From Stercorarius parasiticus (Eukaryota; Chordata; Aves; Charadriiformes; Stercorariidae), in assembly GCA_013396915.1 (NCBI GenBank), contig VWZL01005154.1:62001-126000 (forward strand): a stretch of DNA of 64,000 nucleotides, in the 5' to 3' direction. Positions 53,701 to 59,700 of the stretch are shown here, piece by piece. Position numbers and translations under genes: made by a program. Each line of letters opens with the position of its first letter. Within the stretch, counting starts at the first letter, position 1. The notes beneath the pieces are model-generated. The model was not told the DNA's origin, ran no database searches, and was given only the letters and a program-made list of their open reading frames with translations.

Positions 53701-56700
53701 AGCTCTTTTAGAGTTCAGATGGGAAAATATGATCCCAAAACTTCTGCAAGCCAAAGAGGTAAGAAGGCTTAGATCATTGCTAAAATGTCAGAGCCTTCCA
53801 GAGATGTAAAGTTTTTCAGACTTGTCTCTCACCATACCCACTTAACAAACTTAAGATTGTATGTGGGTTTTGTGCCCATAAAGGCTAAGAGGGAGCCTTT
53901 GTGGGCGCAGGAAAATGTGAAGGAAAAGGTGGGTATTCTTCTGTCCTATCTTTGCTAACTAATCTACAAATGGGTTACAAAAATAGCAGTACTTACTTTT
54001 TTCCTCTCCTTTTTTAATTAATGCTTACACAGGATGACTTAGACACAGCCCTTCAAAATCAAAGGAGGTTGCTGGAAGAAGAAAAACATCTGGCCCTGGA
54101 TATATTACGTGAGGAAGTATTGCATATGGAAGAAAAGCATAGAAAAGCACTTAAAGAACTTCAGGATCTTCATGAGGCAGAAATTAAGAAATTTAAGGAA
54201 GAATACTCCAGGGAGCTGGAAAAAGAACTGGGGAAACTAAAAGCACAGTATGAATATGAGCAAGAGGTCAGAATATTGCTAGTACCTAAACCCAAAATAA
54301 TCCATATTATAACATAAAGTAAATGCAGTATCTAGGTGCTTTTTAGATTTTTTTTTTTCAATAGTGCCAGGAGATAAGAAGAGACAAAGTTAATATTAAG
54401 CTTTGGTTTATCAAGAAGGACTTATATGAATTCATGGTGTATTATCCTAAATTTTTAAAATTTAAATCCGTGTTTGCAATGCTGTTTTTATTGGGGTGCA
54501 GGGGAGGAGGGAAGTGGACTTGCTTTCTTCTGAGTTCCTGCCATATTTAATTCAAAATCTTAAGGCTGCCATTTTGATAGAAAACTAATAGGTAATAAAT
54601 TAGGTCATCAACCATTTGTGGAAAGTAACTGCTCACTTCAAGCTTTTATAAGTGAACAACCTTTACTAACATTGATTTCTTCTTTTTCTTAGACAAATTA
54701 TGGTAGGTAATACTTTTCCAAATATGTTTTCTCGGTGAGATTTGGAAATGTTCCTAGTTGCCCCTAAAGCTTTACTTAAAGCATTTCTTCATGTTGAGAA
54801 TGTTTATATGCAAGCTTGATGATGTTTACTTTCATAGTTAAGTCTAAAAATTTTGTCATCTATGCTACGTTCTCTTTAAACATTGAAATGGAATAAGAGC
54901 TTCTATTTATTCAGTCTTCTATACAATCTGACTGCTGTCGATGCAAGCAGCCACAAGTGATTAAGTCTTTTCACTTTTCTGTACGTTGGAGAAGTCACAA
55001 ACAAAATAAGCTTTATCCAGCTATAACCAAACAATATATGTTATGTTAAAATATAACTTACTTTTGCTTTTTCACTTACTAATTTGAAAGTTGGGTACTG
55101 TGCTAAATAACTCCTTAATCACTGGTGCACCTTTGTATTACTTAGTGCACCTCACAAAAAACTTTTAGGTTTGAGGAGATGCCCTGTGTTCTTTTGGACT
55201 GTAAGGCCTTAGAGCTAGTATTGGTTTCTAGCTGGCTGGAGCACATTGCAAACTCTCTTTACTTTTGGAAAAATAGCTTGCCTGGGAAGCTAGTTTTGTG
55301 GGAACTTTTCATGATTATTGACGATTATCCTAAAACCAGGATTTCTCTCTATTCTGATGACTACAGTGACTCTTCTTAGAGAGGATAAAAGAAAAAAAAA
55401 AAAAAGAAGAAATGAACAAAACCCCAAACCTTTCTCTGGTATTTTTGATGGACTTCTTTGCTGTATCTCGTGGGACAATTGCATTAAGTATAGCTGTGTA
55501 ATGTTTAATCCTATTTGAAAATGGGATTAACAAAATACACTCTCTGTGTTTCTCTCCTGCTCTTTCTTCCTGATGTCTTTGAATTTCTCTTAGGCAAATA
55601 TCTGTTGGAAAGAACAAATAGGGAGTACTCTGTTAGTCTGACTTGATGGTTTTATGAATACGGGAGATACTTGGTACCTGATGCCTTGTTGCTTCTTATC
55701 TATTTTTATCAATTTGCTTTTTTCAATAGTCACCATGATGATAGATAGCAGTACTGTATGACCTTGAGGGTTGGAGAGAACTATTGTGAAAATACTCTTA
55801 AGAATTTGGCTGAGCTTGATGGTTTCATTTTATTTTTTCCTTAATTATAATAACTGTGGCTAAAATATTTATATTACTTGTCTGCAGATGTATGCTTCTG
55901 CATCGGCATCTGAAGTAGAAACTGTGAGGACAGCTCTTCTGGCTCAATTTGAGGGGGTAAAATTGAAGCAGCAGCTTCAATTCCAGGAAGAGATTGAGCT
56001 GCTGAAGTGTCAGTCAGAGGTACTGCTTGAACAGCAGATTGCACAGCTGAAGGTAGGGTCTGACTAAAATGAACTTCAGAGCTTGCACTGGTAGCATGTT
56101 TTTCTGAAAAAGCAGTATTGGAAACAATGCTGTGTTCTGTCAGCAGTTATAGTACTTACTACAGGGTTATCATAAAATCCTGGATTGGATATCATGTCCT
56201 GCAAACAAAACAGAACAACAATCAGTTGAAAGTATTTGCTCTAAGTAACAGTCCTTGCATACATTTATGTTCAGTTTGTCATGTGAAACTTTTTCTTCTT
56301 GGTGTCTGCAGAGACTGTGCCCTTGACCTATCATCCCTTGTTTACTGTGCTTATGTATACATGGCAAAAAAGTTCAGTGTTACCTAAGATTTTACCAAGT
56401 GCGTGATGACAGCAAGCGCTTTGTGCATGAGATTTTTTTTTTAATTGTTCTTAGTTTCTGCTTTCTTGGGTTTGTGATTTGACTTCCAAGCTTTCATTTT
56501 GATGAGCATCTTCAAGATGCTTATCTCTGAAAATTATCTTTGTTTGGCATTATGTATGATGTAGTAAATGCCTATCATCCTGTGAGCCTTGTGCAAAATG
56601 TGTTCATTGGTTAGGTGACAAAGCACATGTAGAGCTATTAAATGAATGGAGAAGACACATCCTGTGTCAGAAGAGAGAAGGGAAACTCACCAACTCGCTG

Positions 56701-59700
56701 AGAGCAGAGCTTACATTCATCTCAGTGTTATCGCTGTACTGAGCATGTGTTGAGCTCAGCTTGTTGAGCACAAATAACTTAGATTAGATGAACTACCATC
56801 TCCTTATTTGCTTCCCCTTGGGGCTTCTCAACAAATCCTTACTGTTTCTGTCAGTGCTCCAACCTGTGGTGGGGCTCTTCCTAACAGTTGCACAAACTTC
56901 TAGAACTGGATGCTGCAGAAGTGGAGAAAATTTCTACTATTTCCTGCTTCTGGCCCACTGTGGAGTCCTGGTCGTTCTTTGTCCTTTCTTTGTCTGGTGC
57001 AGCTGTCTTTTGAAAGAGAAGACACAAGTGTATCCTGAAAAGCTGCTGGAGGTACGTTTGGCAATGCTGTCCTCAGCTGAACCCCAGCCTTCAGACCACA
57101 GAAACTGGGACTGGACTGACTTACGCATATACTCCAGAAGTGATTCCTGCTTTTCTCTCTCTTGTGCTGTCTAGGCGCTTTAGTTACTGAGTAGCATTTG
57201 GGACACCAGAAACCTCTCTTTTTGTGGAAATTTTGCCAGGGGTAATTCTGCTGCTAGTACAGATGTCTGTCTTCTTTTGTTTTCTCTCATTACCTTGATG
57301 ACTGGTATTTTGTAGCAGAAGAGACTGACTGGATCTCTTTGCAGTGTCAGGCTGAGCTGTATCATGGTCTGATACAGGTTTTTACAATGAGCATTCCTCT
57401 TTCTAATTTCCCCATGCTCATTTATGGGGTTGTCTTCATGCCAGTCAGTTTACTTGCTTTCTTCCCCTGCCTCCCCTCACAGATTCTAGGGTATTCATAG
57501 TTCCTTTGTACAGTCTGACATACTCTTTTAGCGGATGCACGGCTTCTGAGAAGAATAAGCAGGCTGTTTCTGAGACAGTCCACAAGTTTACTGTACTGGT
57601 CAAGGAAAGTCCTCATACTCCTTTGTGACTGTTCATTTGTATCTTGCTAAATGCTAAGTGCTCTGCTGCTTGAGCCTATAATTCTGGGCAGACTTGGCTC
57701 TTCTGCCTTGCTTTTCCTCATGGATTCTGGGTAGGAGTTGGTATTGTTATTGCCCAAGTGCCAGTATTGATCTTGATCTTGGCTATGACATCAGACCTTA
57801 TGGTTGCAGCAAGCAGTCCTCACCTGAGGAGCTGCTGATGGATGGGTTATTCTACTCAATGCAAGGACTGGCTGAGTGTTCCACAAGGGTCCAGGACAGC
57901 TCAGGTTGACTACATATGTTCTGCTCTGAAGTCTTACTTGTTTTCTTGACTTACCAATAAAAAAAATAGGGAGCTATCACCTTGGAGTGTATTGGTTTTC
58001 ATAGATCAAATTGCATGGGGGTTTTTTTTATACTATGCTCAGGAAGACTTACTTCCCAGTTCCGGTGTTGCAGAAACAATTACTTCCTTTTAGCTTCTTT
58101 GGGAAGGGATCCCAGGACCTTGTTTCACCTCCCTTATTTGCTGATGCAGGAGTGGGAAATGTCTAATAATCCCTTCCTTTAGAGCACTCTGAAGCAAGCA
58201 AGATCTAATTTAATAGCTTCTAGATCATTTAGCTATGTAAATTTACCTTGCAGATTTTCAGTTTGTTTGGGTAAATCAGTCTCCCTGTGCATGGTGTACC
58301 GCTTGCAGTTGCTGAGAGTGGCTTCTGTCCGTCTCTGTCCGCACTTGTCCGTCTCTGTCCCCACTTGTCCGTCTGTTTTCTGTTCCTCATCACTGTCTCA
58401 GCAGTCTGAAATGACCTAGGTCTCAGTAAGCACATTCAGACATTTACCTACTTATCTATTTTTAAATCATAGTTTCAGCATAATTTTGTTGATTTGGGGG
58501 TGTTACATATATAAGTTACTGCTAGTTAACCTGATAGGTAAGGTGAAGAAGAAAAAAAGAAAAGGGAGTGTTTGCTTTGGATTTTTTTGGGGTTGGGGTG
58601 TGTGTGTGTGTGTGTGTTTGTTTTTCACCCCTCCCCCCGTAAATCAAAGTTTATGTGACTTTATACAGGACGAATTTGAAGCTGAAAAAAAGGCATCACT
58701 ACATGACAAGGAGCACATGTTGATTCAAGAGAGGGACAAGGCACATGCTGCTCACCAAAAGGAGCAGGAGATGTTATCAGCCCAGCTGCAGGAAAAAGCA
58801 GCAATAATTATCCAGGTGCGTGGAAAATATTTTAAACCTACATTTTAAATGCGCCTTTGTGGTTGTATTTTGGCACAGTGCTCTCAACTTTTTTCAAGAT
58901 GTATATAGAGGGACTGTGTGTATAAGTCTTCTGATCGCTAGTTTTGTCTCTTCGTTGGAGTGCTACAGTGGTAAACATGGAAATTAAAACTGGGTATCAG
59001 CTTGAAAACTGGTTGTGAGCTGTCTCTTAGGGAGATTAACAATGCTTTATAAGAGAAGGTTGGATGTTTGCCTTTTTGTTGCCTGTGTATTGATGCCATC
59101 TGTATGTATCACGTTTTATTTTTCTTGTCAAGAAAATAGTGCTCTAGTAGCTTTGGTTAGACCAACTGACCTATAGCTCAGAGGAAATGACAGGCAAATG
59201 GGAAGTTTGGATCCAGAAGTGGCAAAGATCATATTTGTTTGCCAAACAAAACGAAATTTTATGCCTCCTGTAAAGCGAATATCTAAGTTGAATCTAGGTT
59301 ATGCAGAAACCTTTAGAGAGAGAGGAACAGCTTGAAAAAGGCATCAGTTTTAATTAGAAAGTTTAGAAATACCAAGTTCTTTTTCAATTATTGCAATAAT
59401 CACTTCCAGTTTTCAAAATAGAAGATAAAATGAAATAAAACATTCATATCTTCTCTCACAATTCAGGAAGCTCTGACCAAAATGTAAATCTTAAACTGTT
59501 CTGTTAGGCCTTTATGTTTAGTGGAAGAAATGGGAGTAACACTAAGAATTTCTCGTACTGGAAGAAATGCATTATTGTTTCCTGCTCTTTGTTCAGGATT
59601 TGATGAGGGGCGAGAAAGCTGGCACAGGAGTAGAATGCTTTTCTTTCCTTGCAGTTTCCTCCCAAATAGATATTTTGAGTACTTTGTTGGCTTACTTATG

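Larger units (their letters stand above)
56053..58668. other. PCNT intron 22
   Basis: It holds a small tandem repeat at 58325-58374 and a (GT)n run at about 58599-58620. No exon or mobile element was recognised; open frames at 56788-57174 and 57694-57909 lack support. Confidence 0.6.
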
